Assembly (NCBI RefSeq): GCF_029407905.1
Contig: NC_073639.1
Coordinates: 42,239,501 to 42,303,500 of the forward strand
From: Bubalus kerabau
Lineage: Eukaryota; Chordata; Mammalia; Artiodactyla; Bovidae
DNA length: 64,000 nt
Direction of reading: 5' to 3'
Below the pieces are notes generated by a model. That model was not told the DNA's origin. It was given only the letters and a program-made list of their open reading frames with translations, and did not search any database. Made by a program: the position numbers and the translations under genes. Positions 46,553-58,413 of this stretch are shown here, piece after piece; position 1 is the stretch's first letter, and every line of letters starts with the position of its first letter.

Positions 46553-46655
46553 GAGATTTTTGTCTTGAATTTCTAGTCTCCAGAAATGTGAGAACATAGA
46601 TTTCTATTGTTTAAGGCACACAGTCTGTTTAGCATCTTCTTAACCGAAGCCATAT
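46553..46655 (+). mobile_element. MLT1 (MaLR) LTR, 3' half
   Basis: 'ttctagtctccagaaatgtg', 'atttctattgtttaaggcac' complete the MLT1 begun at 45364. Confidence 0.85.
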
Positions 46656-48071
46656 TAAACAAATACATGCATATTTTCTGATTTTAAAATATCTTTTATT
46701 TACATGTAAATATTCCTTAGTTGTATTAGACCTGTCAGTATGTAGCTATGACTAGTTAAGCCAATGATTAATCTTTCTGCATAATGGTATAATGAAAGAG
46801 GTCAGAAGATACAGATGTGTACAGTTATATAACTTGGCTTTCATAAGTCAAAGAAAGACAAATGCTCAAGTCATGCGCAAAGCCATTGACTACTTAGAAC
46901 TTGGTCATTAAAATGATGAAGAGAAACTCAGTAAGAGTTATTGTATGATAAATTCTTCAGAAGATACTCATTAATAACTAGAATGAATAAAGAGGCCACT
47001 GAGAAATTTATTAGGTCCTCAAACATTTGGGGGGAAATTAAATAATTTATGGTCAGGTAGCGAAAGTTCAATGTGAAATGAAAAAAGATATACCTTTACT
47101 AGTATTGTCCAAAGACCATCAGAAAATTCAACACTTGATTCATAATTTAATTATTTAAATATTTATCAAATTTTTAATAACCTACAATGGATTATACATA
47201 AAATAAAATACTTTTTAAATTTTTTAGTTTTTAGATAAATACCCAATGAACTTTGAACTATAGAATAAATATACATATTTGAAATATAGAATACTTTATG
47301 AATGAATTCATTCTAGATCATCTTTTCAAAGTTATAAGTAGTTTTACATAATAAAATATAATGTATGTTTGTAGAGTTTGGTCAAATTTCCTTCAGGTTA
47401 TCTACAGAATTTTGTATCTATTAATTAAATAGAAAGAAATATGTGTCTATTTTGGATACTACCAAAAGAAATTGATTAGAAAATAATTATCATAAATATA
47501 GTTATTCCACACATCCATATAAGATGCCACTTATGGAGTCATACTTTTCTTGAAATGAGTATAAATTTTATTATAAATATTATTATGCTAACTATTTTGG
47601 AACTCATTTAGGTCAGCATGAGACAGAGCTAGAAAAACATTAAAACTATATTTCTAATTGATAAATCTGATGCCATTTTCAGGCAAGTAGTCTCTTAAAG
47701 AAGTTTTTGTGTAAGTACTATGTATCATGATTCACAGTTTCTATAATCTATTTTTCCACTTAAAATGCAAAATGGATGATTTCTGTCTGTAATACAATAA
47801 GCAAAATGCTCTATAAAACAAGAAGCACAATTATTTTATAAAAATCAAAGATGGCTGCATTATGTTTCAGAAATAATTTAAGACAAAAAAAATCAAACTA
47901 TCGAACATAGGTTTTAATGTAGGAAAGATAAATTTCTATTTCTTATAATTAGTTGTTATCATGTTGATAATTTTTAATTAAAAGAATATTCTATTGCTTC
48001 CAAGAGGAATCATTCATTATTTTGTGAAGTTTGTTGAAAAAGTTTTTAAAAATCATGCAAATAAATTGTGG
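46656..48071. other. Unique AT-rich DNA
   Basis: No recognised repeat or gene in 1.4 kb. Confidence 0.45.
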
Positions 48072-49608
48072 TGTCGGTTTAGTTCAGTTGCTTAGCTGTG
48101 TCCAACACCTTGCCACCCCATGGACTGCAGCATGCCAGGCTTCCCTGTCCATCACCAACCCCTGGAGCTTACTCAAACTCATGTTCATAGAGTCCTTGTT
48201 GCCTTCTAACCATCTCATCCTCTGTCGTCCCCTTCCACTCCACCCTCAATCTTTCCCAGCATCAGGGTCTTTTCCAATGAGTCAGTTCTTCTCATCAGCT
48301 GGCCAAAGTATTGGAGTTTCAGCTTTAGCATCAGTCCTTCCAATGAATATTCAGAACTGACTTCCTTTAGGATGGACTGGTTGGATCTCCTTGCAATCCA
48401 AGGGACTCTCAAAAGCCTTCTCCAAAACCACAGTTCAAAAGCATAATTCTTTAGCACTCAGCTTTCTTTATAGTCCAACTCTCTCATCCATACATGACCA
48501 CTGGAAAAACCATATCTTTGACTAGACAGACCTTTGTTTGCAAAATAATGTCTCTGTTTTTGAATATGCTGTCTAGGTTGGTCATAACTTTCCTTCCAAG
48601 GAGTAAGCATCTTTTAATTTCACGGCTGCAATCACCACCTGCAGTGATTTTGGAGCCAACAAAAATAAAGTCTGACACTGTTTCCACTCTTTCCCCATCT
48701 ATTTCCCATGAAGTGATGGGGCCGGATATCATGCTGTTAGTTTTCTGAATGTTGAGCTTTAAGCCAACGCTTTCACTCTCCTCTTTCACTTTCATCCAGA
48801 GGCTCTTTAGTTCTTCTTCACTTTCTGCCATAAGGGTGGTGTCATCTGCATATCTGAGGTTGATATTTCTCCTGGTAATCTTGATTCTAGCTTGTGCTTC
48901 TTCCAGCCCAGCGTTTCTCATGATGTATTCTGCATAAAGTTAAATAAGCAGAGTAACAATATACAACCTTGATGTACTCCTTTCCCAATTTGGATCTAGT
49001 CTGTTGTTCCATGTCCAATTCTAACTGTTGCTTCTTGTCCTTCATACAAATTTCTCAGGAGGCAGGTAAGGTGGTCTGGACCTTACCTTTAAACAGATTG
49101 GCTTTCCATCTGTTTAAAATTTTTTTCATAGTTTGTTATGATACACACAGTCAAAGGCTTTGGCGTGGTCAATAAAGCAGAAATAGATGTTTTTCTGGAG
49201 CTCTCTTGCTTTTTAAATCATCCAACGGATGTTGGCAGTTTGATCTCTGGTTCCTCTGCCTTTTCTAAATCCAGCTTGAACATCTGGAATTTTTTGGTTC
49301 ATATACTGTTGAAACCTGGCTTGGAGAATTTTGAGCATCACTTTGCTAGTGTGTGAGATAAGTGCAATTGTGTGATAGTTTGAACATTCTTTGACATTGC
49401 ATTTATTTGGGATTGGAATGAAAACTGACCTTTTCCAGTCCTGTGGCCACTGCTGAGTTTTCCAAATTTGCTGGCATGTTGAGTGCAGCACTTTCACAGC
49501 ATCATCTTTTAGGATTTGAAATAGCTCAACTGAAATTCCATCATCTCAACTAGCTTTGCTTGTAGTGATGCTTCCTAAGGCCCACTTGACTCTGCATTCC
49601 AGGATATC
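48072..49608 (-). mobile_element. BovB LINE, 1.5-kb copy
   Basis: Inverted BovB from the tail (degraded 'gtttagttcagttgc') to the region just upstream of the RT core ('cactggattccaggat'-type end near 49605). Frames: 48457-48215 (C-terminal), 48921-48484 (145 codons, YADD at residues 24-27) and 49497-49213 (94 codons, QAGFRKGRGTRDQ). About 25 bp of extra sequence lies near 49082-49115, breaking the RT frame between the two catalytic motifs. Confidence 0.93.
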
Positions 49609-49742
49609 ACCAATTATAAAAGTGCTTTAATTACACAGACATTAAAATATGAAAGAATGACCTTTAAAATTACATTATAATTTTATTCTTTTTAGTATGG
49701 AAGCAAAAAAAAAATAAAAATAAGAGTCTATACGTTCAGAAG

Positions 49743-49938
49743 GCTTCCCTGTGGCTTAGCAGTAAAGAATCCACCAGCCAATGCAGGAGATGCAGGTTGG
49801 ATCCCTGGGTCAGAAAGATCCCCAGGAGAAAGAAAAGGCAAAACACTCCAGTATTATTGTCTGGGAAATCTGGGAAATATCATGGACAGATGAACCTAGT
49901 GGGCTACAGTCCATGAGGACATGACTTAACAACTAAAC
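49743..49938 (+). mobile_element. Bov-tA SINE
   Basis: Diverged full-length element, head aggcttccctgtggcttag, body to 'ggacatgacttaacaacta'. Confidence 0.88.
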
Positions 49939-50118
49939 AGCCAATGTACTCAGAACTTTAAAGTTTTACTTAATTTTTCTAATGGTATTATTTGATAGTC
50001 AGTATAAGCATCTTCACATTTCTAAGAATGAAAATTGTTCAAAAATTTTGGATAAAAGTCTGGTAAATCATTCTATAAATAGCTCTTATTTTTTATGAAG
50101 ATCTATATTCAATATATG

Positions 50119-50324
50119 TGCATGTGTGCTCAGTTGTGTCTAACTCTTTGTGACCCCATGGACTGCAGCCCTTCAGGCTCTTCTGTCTATGGAATTCTTT
50201 AAGCAAGAATACTGGAGTGGGTTGCCATTTTCTCCTATAGAGGATCTTTTCGACCCAGGGATTGAACCCACCTCTCCTGAATTCACAGGTGGATTTTTTA
50301 ACCACTGAGCTACCTGGGAATCCC
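50119..50324 (-). mobile_element. Bov-tA SINE with 14-bp TSD
   Basis: Inverted element. TSDs atattcaatatatg (50105-50118) and atattcaatgtatg (50325-50338) differ at one base. Confidence 0.93.
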
Positions 50325-50338
50325 ATATTCAATGTATG

Positions 50339-51579
50339 CTTCATACTTTATTTACTGCTGAAAGAACATAGAGTTAGTCATTGAAGAATAATTACCTGTG
50401 TTTAGCATGTGTACAAAATGGAAAATCTGATACTTTTAGCTTGATACTTGGTTTGCCTGGTTTTAATAATTGATTATTGTACTTTGTTACACTCTCTGTT
50501 AAGAAGATGACACCACCTAGTTTTTCCTGTCCTACTCATTTTACATTTAAGTAAATTTAATGAGATAAAGTAGTTCTCAAAAAACAGAGCATCCTTGAAT
50601 AATGACACTTTTTTGTTATTATCAGCATAATATTCCTTCGAAGTTGACAGCAAGATTGTATTTTTGATGTCTTTTTTGTCTGGAAATTACTGATCATTGA
50701 ATAAATCTCGTTAAAACTATTTGCTGAGAGAAAATGGAAATATAATGAGGAAGTGGAACAAAAATAGTATTTGATCATATGTCTGCATGTCAGTAAGACA
50801 ATTTTTTTTTTTTTTTTTTACTGAAGACTCTTTCTTGGCATCTGTGTTCCAGTTAATATCCATATATAGATAAAAATACATCAAAGTTTACACCTCAACC
50901 AGTTCCAGGGAAAAGATAAATAAGTGTTTTTGCCTTCATGCAGTGCAGACTTGTTTTTACATTCCTTGATAAGTCTGTCACTTAGTAAGGTGACCCAATT
51001 AATGTTCTTAGGTTAACTTTTTCAAATAGATGCATTTTTTCTCTCTGAAGGAGAGTAAAGAAACACAGGGCCGATGGAATATGAGCTTTCCTTAGAGCGA
51101 TTTTTCCCAAAAAACACAAACACCCTCTTAATGTATAGCAATTTATAAAAATTTCCAAGTCCAATTGTATTCTGCTGTATCTAGTGTATAATAATGTACC
51201 TTATACATTTTTAGCTATCCATTAAAATGTCCACAAGGAAACTTGCTTTCATATCACATAGTTTTTCTTGGTACTCTTCCAGAGGATTCACTATTAATAT
51301 TGTCATTAAATTCTCAAGAAACAAGTCTGCTGGGAATACTGCAGCTAAATCAATAGATAGTTAGATAGATTGTAAATAGACAAGAAACCAAAGGCAAAAA
51401 ACAATTATTAAATTATCATAAAACTGTCATTAAATTCACAAGTGTTTTACATGGAAACTAAGTCTACTCATTCAAACACCTGTCCTAGGAGCTCAAGAAT
51501 TCAGCAGTAGCCTGGAGATAATGATTAGAGCAAAAAAACCACTCTTAATACAGCCAAAGAATTGCCTGAGATAGGAAAT
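50339..51579. other. Unique DNA with T-run
   Basis: A homopolymer of about 17 T residues lies at about 50803-50819. No other recognised element. Confidence 0.45.
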
Positions 51580-51581
51580 TT

Positions 51582-51795
51582 GGGATTTTCAGGTGACTTG
51601 GTGTTAAAGAATCCACCTGTCAGTGCAGGAGATACAGATGATACAGGTTCTCTCCCTGGGTCAGGAAGATCTCTTGAAGGAGGAAATTGCTACACACTCA
51701 ATTATTCTTGCTGGGAAAAGTCCCAGGGACACAGGAACCTTGCAGGCTTCAGTTCATGGGGTTGCAAAGAGTTGGACACGACTGAGCGTGCATGC
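51582..51795 (+). mobile_element. Bov-tA SINE
   Basis: Full-length, diverged; body to 'gagttggacacgactgagcg'. The 97-codon frame at 51562-51855 is the usual Bov-tA artefact. Confidence 0.88.
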
Positions 51796-52789
51796 ACTCC
51801 AAATTTAAGACAGCATGCTAACTATCAGAGAATAGATATTATAACCAGCAATTAACTTTCTGGTGTATAATAAATATCCTAAAGAAAATTCAAAACAAGA
51901 CTTTTTTAAAGATCTTAAGAAATGGAACTTCAGACAGCAGATGCCTTATTCCATCTTTCATATGAGAAGGAGCATAAGCCTTGATCTTAGCAGCTCCTAA
52001 AACTTCAACTGAGCAAGACTGGTGGAAGTCAATATCGATTGTTCAACAAATAGCACATATTTCTATTTTATTTAATTTATTTTTTAAATTCTCCTTTATT
52101 TTGGAAAATACAAAAATAGGTCTTACTTATCAGAATACACAAAAATAGAAAAACTTATTTTTAGCTATCTCACATAAATACATACATAATTTACTCATTT
52201 TTTTCTTCTTTAAAATAGAGTAATGGATATGAAAACTAACTTTAAAAAATTATATAAGATCTATAAAGGAAACCCAATCACACTAAAGTTACTTCTGTTG
52301 CCAAATTCTAGTGCCAAAATGATTTTAGCAAATCTACTGTTTTATAAATTATGATTGGGAATGAGATGAAAGAAAGAGCTAAAATAATAACTGAGAGTCA
52401 AACATCTGATGATACTATGGTAAAGTTAAATCTAATTTGTTTATTAAGTTCAATTCTCTGCAAAGAAAGAAAATTCAAAAAAACACTGGCTGTTGTAGCC
52501 ACTTTGCTATTGTGTTAATTGGATCAACTGCACGGAATGTCTATCTCCTATTAGGCCGTTGTTAGGAATAATAAAATGCAAGCAAACAAAAAGACTTAAA
52601 TAAAAAGTCATCAATTCATCCTTGCTATAGAGACACTGCCAATGCATTGCATGTAGACACAAATATTTTGAATTATGTTAAATAATGTGTCCTGACAGCC
52701 AATAAGATATTTCCAAGCAAATGTCACTGAAAATGTTTGGGTTATTTACAAATTATTTAAACATATTTTTATTCTATAGAGGTAATATA
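51796..52789. other. Unique AT-rich DNA
   Basis: Nothing recognised. Confidence 0.45.
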
Positions 52790-52965
52790 AGTTAAGCTGC
52801 TGTACAGCAGAGGGAGCTCACCTTGGTGCACTGTGATGACCTATAGAAGTAGGATGGTGTGGTGGGTAGGGGCTTCAAGAGGGAGGGGTTATATACATAT
52901 AGCTGATTCACTTCATGGTACAGCAAAAACTAACATAATATTGTGAAACAATTATACCCATACAC
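52790..52965 (+). mobile_element. L1 3' end
   Basis: 'gctgctgtacagcagaggga', 'ggtgcactgtgatgacctat', 'atatagctgattcacttcat' and 'ataatattgtgaaacaatta' are the artiodactyl L1 3' terminus. Confidence 0.85.
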
Positions 52966-53061
52966 ACACATGCACATATATAAAAATATAAAGATCACTT
53001 ATATATGATCTTTTTTCTCCAGTCACCTGATCAAGAATGGGCACACTAAGTATTTAAACAC

Positions 53062-53064
<3 letters not shown>

Positions 53065-53092
<28 letters not shown>
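53065..53092. repeat. (CA)n microsatellite
   Basis: About 14 CA units, uninterrupted, ending at agagtctc. Confidence 0.95.
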
Positions 53093-53096
<4 letters not shown>

Positions 53097-53508
53097 CTCT
53101 TTGCCTCAATGGTTGCTTTATGTTTATCATCTTTATTTGACATTTTTCATAATAGTAAAGAATATTTGTTTCTAATAAAAATACAAATTTTGCTTACAAC
53201 AGTAACTTTATATATGTATAGATATTTTACTACATATGTTACATATATATAACGATTTAAAATAATTTATCTCTATAGGAACTACCAAGACATACCTCAT
53301 GGTCCAAGAGTTTGCCTTAGGAAGAATACCTCTTCAAATAAAATAGTATAGATGAAGAAAACTTGTGTGTAGTTAATTATTTCAGCTGGAGTAATAGGAC
53401 ATTTGGTGAGGGGTTTTTCACAATTTTTATCACTTCATAATATTCTTGTGGCTGCATGTCTTCCAGTTCTTTATAGCCAGTATCTGTCAGATGAATTTTG
53501 TGGGAGGT
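53093..53508. other. Non-coding DNA
   Basis: Nothing recognised. Confidence 0.45.
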
Positions 53509-53521
53509 AGCCAGAAGTATG

Positions 53522-53793
53522 GGAGAAGGCAATGGCACCCCACTCCAGTACTCTTGCCTGGAAAATCACATGGACAGAGGAGCCTGGTAGGCTGCAGTCC
53601 ATGGGGTCGCTAAGAGTCGGACACGACTGGGCGACTTCACTTTCACTTTTCACTTTCATGCATTGGAGAAGGAAATGGCAACCCACTCCAGTGTTCTTGC
53701 CTGGAGAATCCCAGGGACGGCGGGGCCTGGTGGGCTACCGTCTATGGGGTCTCACAGAGTTGGACACGACTGAAGCGACTTAGCAGTAGCAGC
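53522..53793 (+). mobile_element. Bov-A2 SINE with 13-bp TSD
   Basis: Full dimer. TSD agccagaagtatg at 53509-53521 and 53794-53806 is perfect. Confidence 0.97.
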
Positions 53794-53929
53794 AGCCAGA
53801 AGTATGTGCTACTTTGACGTTAGTAAAATGGCACATTAACAAAAATCACAGTGTTTTCCAGGCAGATTGACACAGTTACTGAGGATAATATTCAGATTTA
53901 TGAATTATAATTACTGTGAGACACACATT

Positions 53930-54430
53930 GTACACTCCCTAAGGTACCTAAAAGTATAAATACTGAAAACACCAAACATTTGCAAGTATGTGAAGCAACT
54001 CTAACTTTTGTCTATTGTAAGTGGTAATATAAAGTGCTAAGATCTCTTTATAAAAGATGTAGATATTTCTTATAAAGTTAAAAATATACTTGCTATACCA
54101 CACAACAATTGTACTCATTAATTTATTCAAAAATGATCAAAACATAAGTCCAGGCAAAGGTTTATATGCATAGAGTCGTCATAGAAACTTTATCATAGTC
54201 AAACCTGCAAACAACACAAATTTGCGTCAAACTATTTCATATTTATACAAATGACTAGTACTCTGCATAGAAAGAATGCAGTTACTGATTTACCCACAAG
54301 AATGACTTTCATTTCTCTATTTTTGTGGGAAAAGAAAATGCTAGACACAAAAGAACAATATCTGGTGGCCTCAGAGTGACCAGGTTGTGATTGTTGAAAA
54401 GGAATTATGACAAAGGAAATATTTTGAAGG
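53930..54430 (+). mobile_element. Old L1M, ORF2 C-terminal part
   Basis: 'cttataaagttaaaaatata', 'taccacacaacaattgtact', 'aaacataagtccaggcaaag', 'ctagacacaaaagaacaata' follow the L1M order. The 3' end resumes at 54823, beyond an inserted L1. Confidence 0.65.
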
Positions 54431-54434
54431 TTTT

Positions 54435-54822
54435 TTTTTTTTTTTCCCCCAGAGGGAGGGTTTGGGTGGGGTGGGTGGGTACAGTTTGCTTACAATGTTG
54501 TGTTAGTTTCTGCTGTACAAGGAAGGGAATCAGCTATATGTACACCTATATACTCCCTTACCCTTGAACCTCCCTCCCACTGCCCCCATCCCACCCATCT
54601 GGTCATCACAGAGCACCAACCTGAGCTCTCCATGCAGTACCTTAGTGATCTATCTTATATTTGTCAAGACTACTCTCTCAATTTATCTCATCCTCTCTCT
54701 CCTCTACTGTGCCCAGAAGTCTGTTTTTTAAGCTTGTGCTTCTATTACTGCCATAAAATTGTTTATCTGTACTGTTTTGCTAGATTCCACATACATGCAT
54801 TAATATGTGATATTTGATTTTT
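54435..54822 (-). mobile_element. L1 3' portion inside L1M
   Basis: Inverted L1 with a T15 start: 'acaatgttgtgttagtttct', 'gctgtacaaggaagggaatc', 'ctagattccacatacatgca'. The 105-codon plus-strand frame at 54500-54817 is antisense. Confidence 0.75.
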
Positions 54823-54945
54823 AAATATATGTGTGTTTTGATAGGGATATGGACTACATGGATGAACTCACTTGTCAAAGCTTAGCAAATTACATGCATA
54901 AGATTTATGCTTTTCATTGTATATTCACTTTGCCTAAAAAATAAT
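54823..54945 (+). mobile_element. Old L1M 3' end
   Basis: 'cttgtcaaagcttagcaaat', 'gatttatgcttttcattgta' match an L1M 3' terminus and complete the split element. Confidence 0.55.
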
Positions 54946-55369
54946 GTAAACAAGAAGTTTCCAGGCTTATGTAGTTTCTTCTCACTATTCTACTCAGCAG
55001 TTAAGGAAAGGAGACTAAAAACAAAAACTGGAATTAATTCAGGATGATGGTGTGTTAAAGAAAGCAAAAGAACATGAATGAAAAGAATGAAGCTATTAGA
55101 AAGGACATAGTTAAAATGTACAGTTGTGAGCAATAGACTATATTGAAAAGGAAGTGAACCTTGGAAAGAAATCAATAGATATATGTAGAGAGGTCACATC
55201 TGGTCAAAGGAAATGTTCAAGGGGTCAGGGGGAGTAGACAAGCAAAATTCTGGAATCGTGAGAAGTTGTAGCCAGTAACTTCAAAGTTCAGATTTCAAAT
55301 TGCACAAGGATTCTAAATTCAACAAGGTCAAGGTTATGGAGATGTGGGTGATGGATGGATGTTCTGTGG
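54946..55369. other. Non-coding DNA
   Basis: Nothing recognised. Confidence 0.4.
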
Positions 55370-55430
55370 TTTAGTAGAGTCCTTAGGGCTGCTATAACAA
55401 GTGAAACACACAAACTGAGTAGCTGAGGCC
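55370..55430 (-). mobile_element. MLT1-like LTR, first piece
   Basis: 'cttagggctgctataacaag' and 'cacaaactgagtagctga' are the inverted 3' end of a MaLR LTR. Further pieces occur at 57061 and 58085. Confidence 0.6.
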
Positions 55431-55434
55431 AGAT

Positions 55435-57060
55435 GGTTCTCCATAATACAAGTTCAAAATCTACAGCTAACATCACAGCCAATGGTGAAGAACTTATAGC
55501 ATTTCCTCTAAGGTCAGAAACAGGACAAAAAAGTCCACTCTTGCCACTTTTGCTCAACATAGTTTAGGAAGCCCTAGCTATAGCAATCAGAGAAGAAAAA
55601 TAAGTAAAGGAAATCCAAATTTCCTTTCCCTGGTGGCTTAGATTGTAGAGTGTCTGCCTGCAATGCAAGAGACCTGGGTTCAATCCCTGGGTCAGAAAGA
55701 TCCCCTGGAGAAGGAAATGGCAGCCCTCTACATACTCTTGCCTGGAAAATTCCATGGACTGAGGAGCCTGGTAGGCTACACTCCATGGTGTCACAAAGAG
55801 TCAGACATGACTGAGAGACTTCACTACACTATAAGACATTGATGAAAGAAATCAAAGAGGAAACAAACAGATGGAAAGATATATGGTGTTCATGAATTGG
55901 AAGAATCAGTATTGTAAAATGGCTATACTACCCACGACAGTCTACAAATTCAATGCAACTTTTATCAAATTACTAGTAACATTTTTCACAGAACTAGAAT
56001 AAAAAAATCTTAAAATTTTTATGGAGAAAAAAGACCTCAAATACCCAAAGCAATCTTGAGAAAGAAAAACAGAGCTGGAGGAATTAGAGTCCCTCACTTC
56101 GGACTATAATACAAAGCTGCATTCATCAAAATGATATGGTACTGGCACAAAAATAGAAATATAAATCAATGGAAGAGAATAGAAAACTGAGAAGTAAACA
56201 CTTGCACCTATGGTCAATTAAAATATCTAAGATAAACCTAAAATATCTAGGAATAAGCCAAAAATAGGGATTAATCTGTTTCAAAGAGGGAAAGACTAAA
56301 CAATGTTGGAAAGACAGTCTCTTAAATGTTGCTGGGAAAGCTGGACAGCTACATATAAAACAACAAAATTAGATCATTCTTTAATACCTAATAAAAAAAA
56401 AATCTCAAAATGTATTAAAGACCTAAATGTGAGACCAGACTTTAAAAAAACTCATAGAGGAAAACATAGGCAGAAGAAACCAATCAACAAAAGGGCAGAA
56501 GACCTAAATACAATAGCCAAGATATGGATACAGCATAAATATCCATTGACAAAGGAATGGATAAAAAAGATGGTACACATATACAATGAAATATTACTCA
56601 GCCATTAAAAGCAATGAAATGATGCCATTTGTAGCAACACTGATGGACCTAGAGATTGTCATACTGAGTTAAATAAGTCAGAGAAGGAAAATTCCCTAAT
56701 ATATGGAATCTGAAAAGAAATGATACAAATGAACTTACTTACAAAACAAACAGACTCACAGACCTGGAGAACAAAATTATGGTTGGTAGGGGGAAAGATG
56801 AGGGGAAGGGATAATTGTGGAGTTTCAGGTGGACATGCAAACACTTCTATATTTAAAGTGGATAACAAACGAGACCCTACTGTATAGCACATGAAACTCT
56901 GTTCAATGTTATGTGGCAGCCTGGGTGGGAGGAGAGTGGGGGAGAATTATTACATGTTTATGTATATGGCTGAGTCACTTTGCAGTTCATCTGAAACCCT
57001 TGAAACATTGTTAGCTGGCTATTCACCAATAAAAATAAAAAAGATTTTTAAAAAGAAGAA
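55435..57060 (+). mobile_element. Old L1 (ORF2 RT to 3' end) with internal deletions
   Basis: Plus-strand L1: 'gcatttcctctaaggtcaga', then after the SINE 'aagacattgatgaaagaaat', 'gcaatcttgagaaagaaaaa', 'tggtactggcacaaaaatag', 'agacctaaatgtgagacca', 'atattactcagccattaaaa', and 3' UTR 'ctggctattcaccaataaaa'. It has two internal deletions (around the SINE and near 56475). The 101-codon frame 56303-56608 is a remnant of ORF2. Confidence 0.85.
55622..55826 (+). mobile_element. Bov-tA SINE in L1
   Basis: Full-length, head tcctttccctggtggctta, body to 'gagtcagacatgactgaga'. Roughly 390 bp of L1 expected between its flanks are absent. Confidence 0.93.
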
Positions 57061-57185
57061 AAAAACCCAAATCAAGGTATCACAGGGCCATGATCTGTAC
57101 CAGATATCTATCCAAGCTTCTGGTAGCCTCAGGTGTTTCATGGATTATAAATGGGACCATCGATGTAAATAATCAATAAACAATT
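57061..57185 (-). mobile_element. MLT1-like LTR, second piece
   Basis: 'aaatcaaggtatcacagggc', 'agcttctggtagcctcaggt' are inverted MaLR interior. Confidence 0.55.
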
Positions 57186-57545
57186 CATATGACATCACTT
57201 GTATGTGAATTTTTAAATATGACACAAATGAAGCTATCTATGAAACAGAAAAGAATCACTGGCGTAGAAAACAGACTAATGATTGACAAGGGGGAGGAAT
57301 GACTCTTGAGAGATGGATGAAGAGTTTGGGAATAACAGATGCAAACAATTATATATGGAATGGATAGACAACAAGTTCCTACTTATGGCACAGGGAATTA
57401 TATTCAATACTCTGTGATAAACTATAATGGAAAGAATATTTTAAAAAGAATATAATATATGTATAACTAAATCACTTTGCTGCACAGCAGAGATGAGCAC
57501 AGTATTGTAAATCAACTACACTTCAATTTAAAAAAATATTGACCA
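57186..57545 (+). mobile_element. L1 3' end
   Basis: 'gacaacaagttcctacttat', 'cacagggaattatattcaat', 'taaatcactttgctgcacag', 'gtaaatcaactacacttcaa' are an L1 3' UTR different in subfamily from the one ending at 57060. Confidence 0.8.
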
Positions 57546-57559
57546 AAAAATGTAGCCTG

Positions 57560-58080
57560 AAATATTACCAGATATTGGCAGAAAAAAATCAATAAACAAT
57601 CTATTCTAGGAATAGAAAATAATTTTATTTGAACCAAACTGTGGAATATTGTCCAGGAGGCAGCCTTTCAGATAAAGCTGAGGAACTGTTTGGAATAAGC
57701 ATGATTTTCAACACAGTTTTATGTCTTGTCAGAACAAAGAACATCAAATGAGTCAAGGATAAATTTCTTCAAGGTTTGGAAAAAAAAAAAACAGATCAGT
57801 ACATGCAAAGTATGCTCTTGGCATCTGGCAAGAGAGTCTTATCATCAAAGGAGGAAGAGCATTGGTATCTCAGGAAGGAAGGCTTTTCATCTTTATTTTC
57901 AACATGAATATTATTTACTTCTGGTCAGTGTACCCTTTCCTTCAGTAATTAAATCAGATGTACAATATATCTTTGATAGGCTGAAAACAAGCTGTTTTAG
58001 TTAGCACAAAATTCAAGTTAACTCATGTATAAGCCAGAATGATTTTCCCAGTCCTCAGTATGTGAAACATCATCAGTGAT
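57560..58080 (-). mobile_element. Putative ERV LTR
   Basis: An LTR-like block with a minus-strand AATAAA (plus-strand tttatt 57624-57629) near its left end. Words such as 'ggaggcagcctttcagataa', 'tggcatctggcaagagagtc' and 'attttcaacatgaatatt' resemble a cetartiodactyl LTR I have seen but cannot name. The 92-codon frame at 57726-58004 is antisense to it. Confidence 0.45.
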
Positions 58081-58084
58081 TTTT

Positions 58085-58345
58085 CTATCTTCATACAGCC
58101 TTTCTTCTATGCCTCTCTTTCTCACTCTCCAAATTGCGTTCTCTATATATATACATGTTTCTGTGTCCAAATTTCCCATTTTTATAAGGACACAGTCATA
58201 TTGGATTAAGGCCCAAACTATAGACCTAATCTTAACTAATTCTATCTGCTACAAACTTACTTCCAAATAAAGTCACTCTGAAATCCAAGGGGTTAAGACT
58301 CCAATGCATGAATTTGGGGGACACTATTCAACTTACTAGCATAAG
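58085..58345 (-). mobile_element. MLT1-like LTR, third piece
   Basis: 'tataaggacacagtcatatt', 'caaataaagtcactctgaaa', 'aatttgggggacactattca' are the inverted 5' part of a MaLR LTR. Confidence 0.75.
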
Positions 58346-58413
58346 GATAGGGAACTGGCTTATTAAAGGAATTGGGAAGTTAGTGATGGATACTGATAAT
58401 GATAAAGCAGGGG

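Noticed and set aside
53065..53092. CRISPR-like or structured repeat array
   Set aside because: It is a plain CA dinucleotide microsatellite; no repeat-spacer structure occurs anywhere in the window.
54500..54817. 105-codon frame with cysteines
   Set aside because: It is antisense to an L1 3' region that can be recognised at DNA level.
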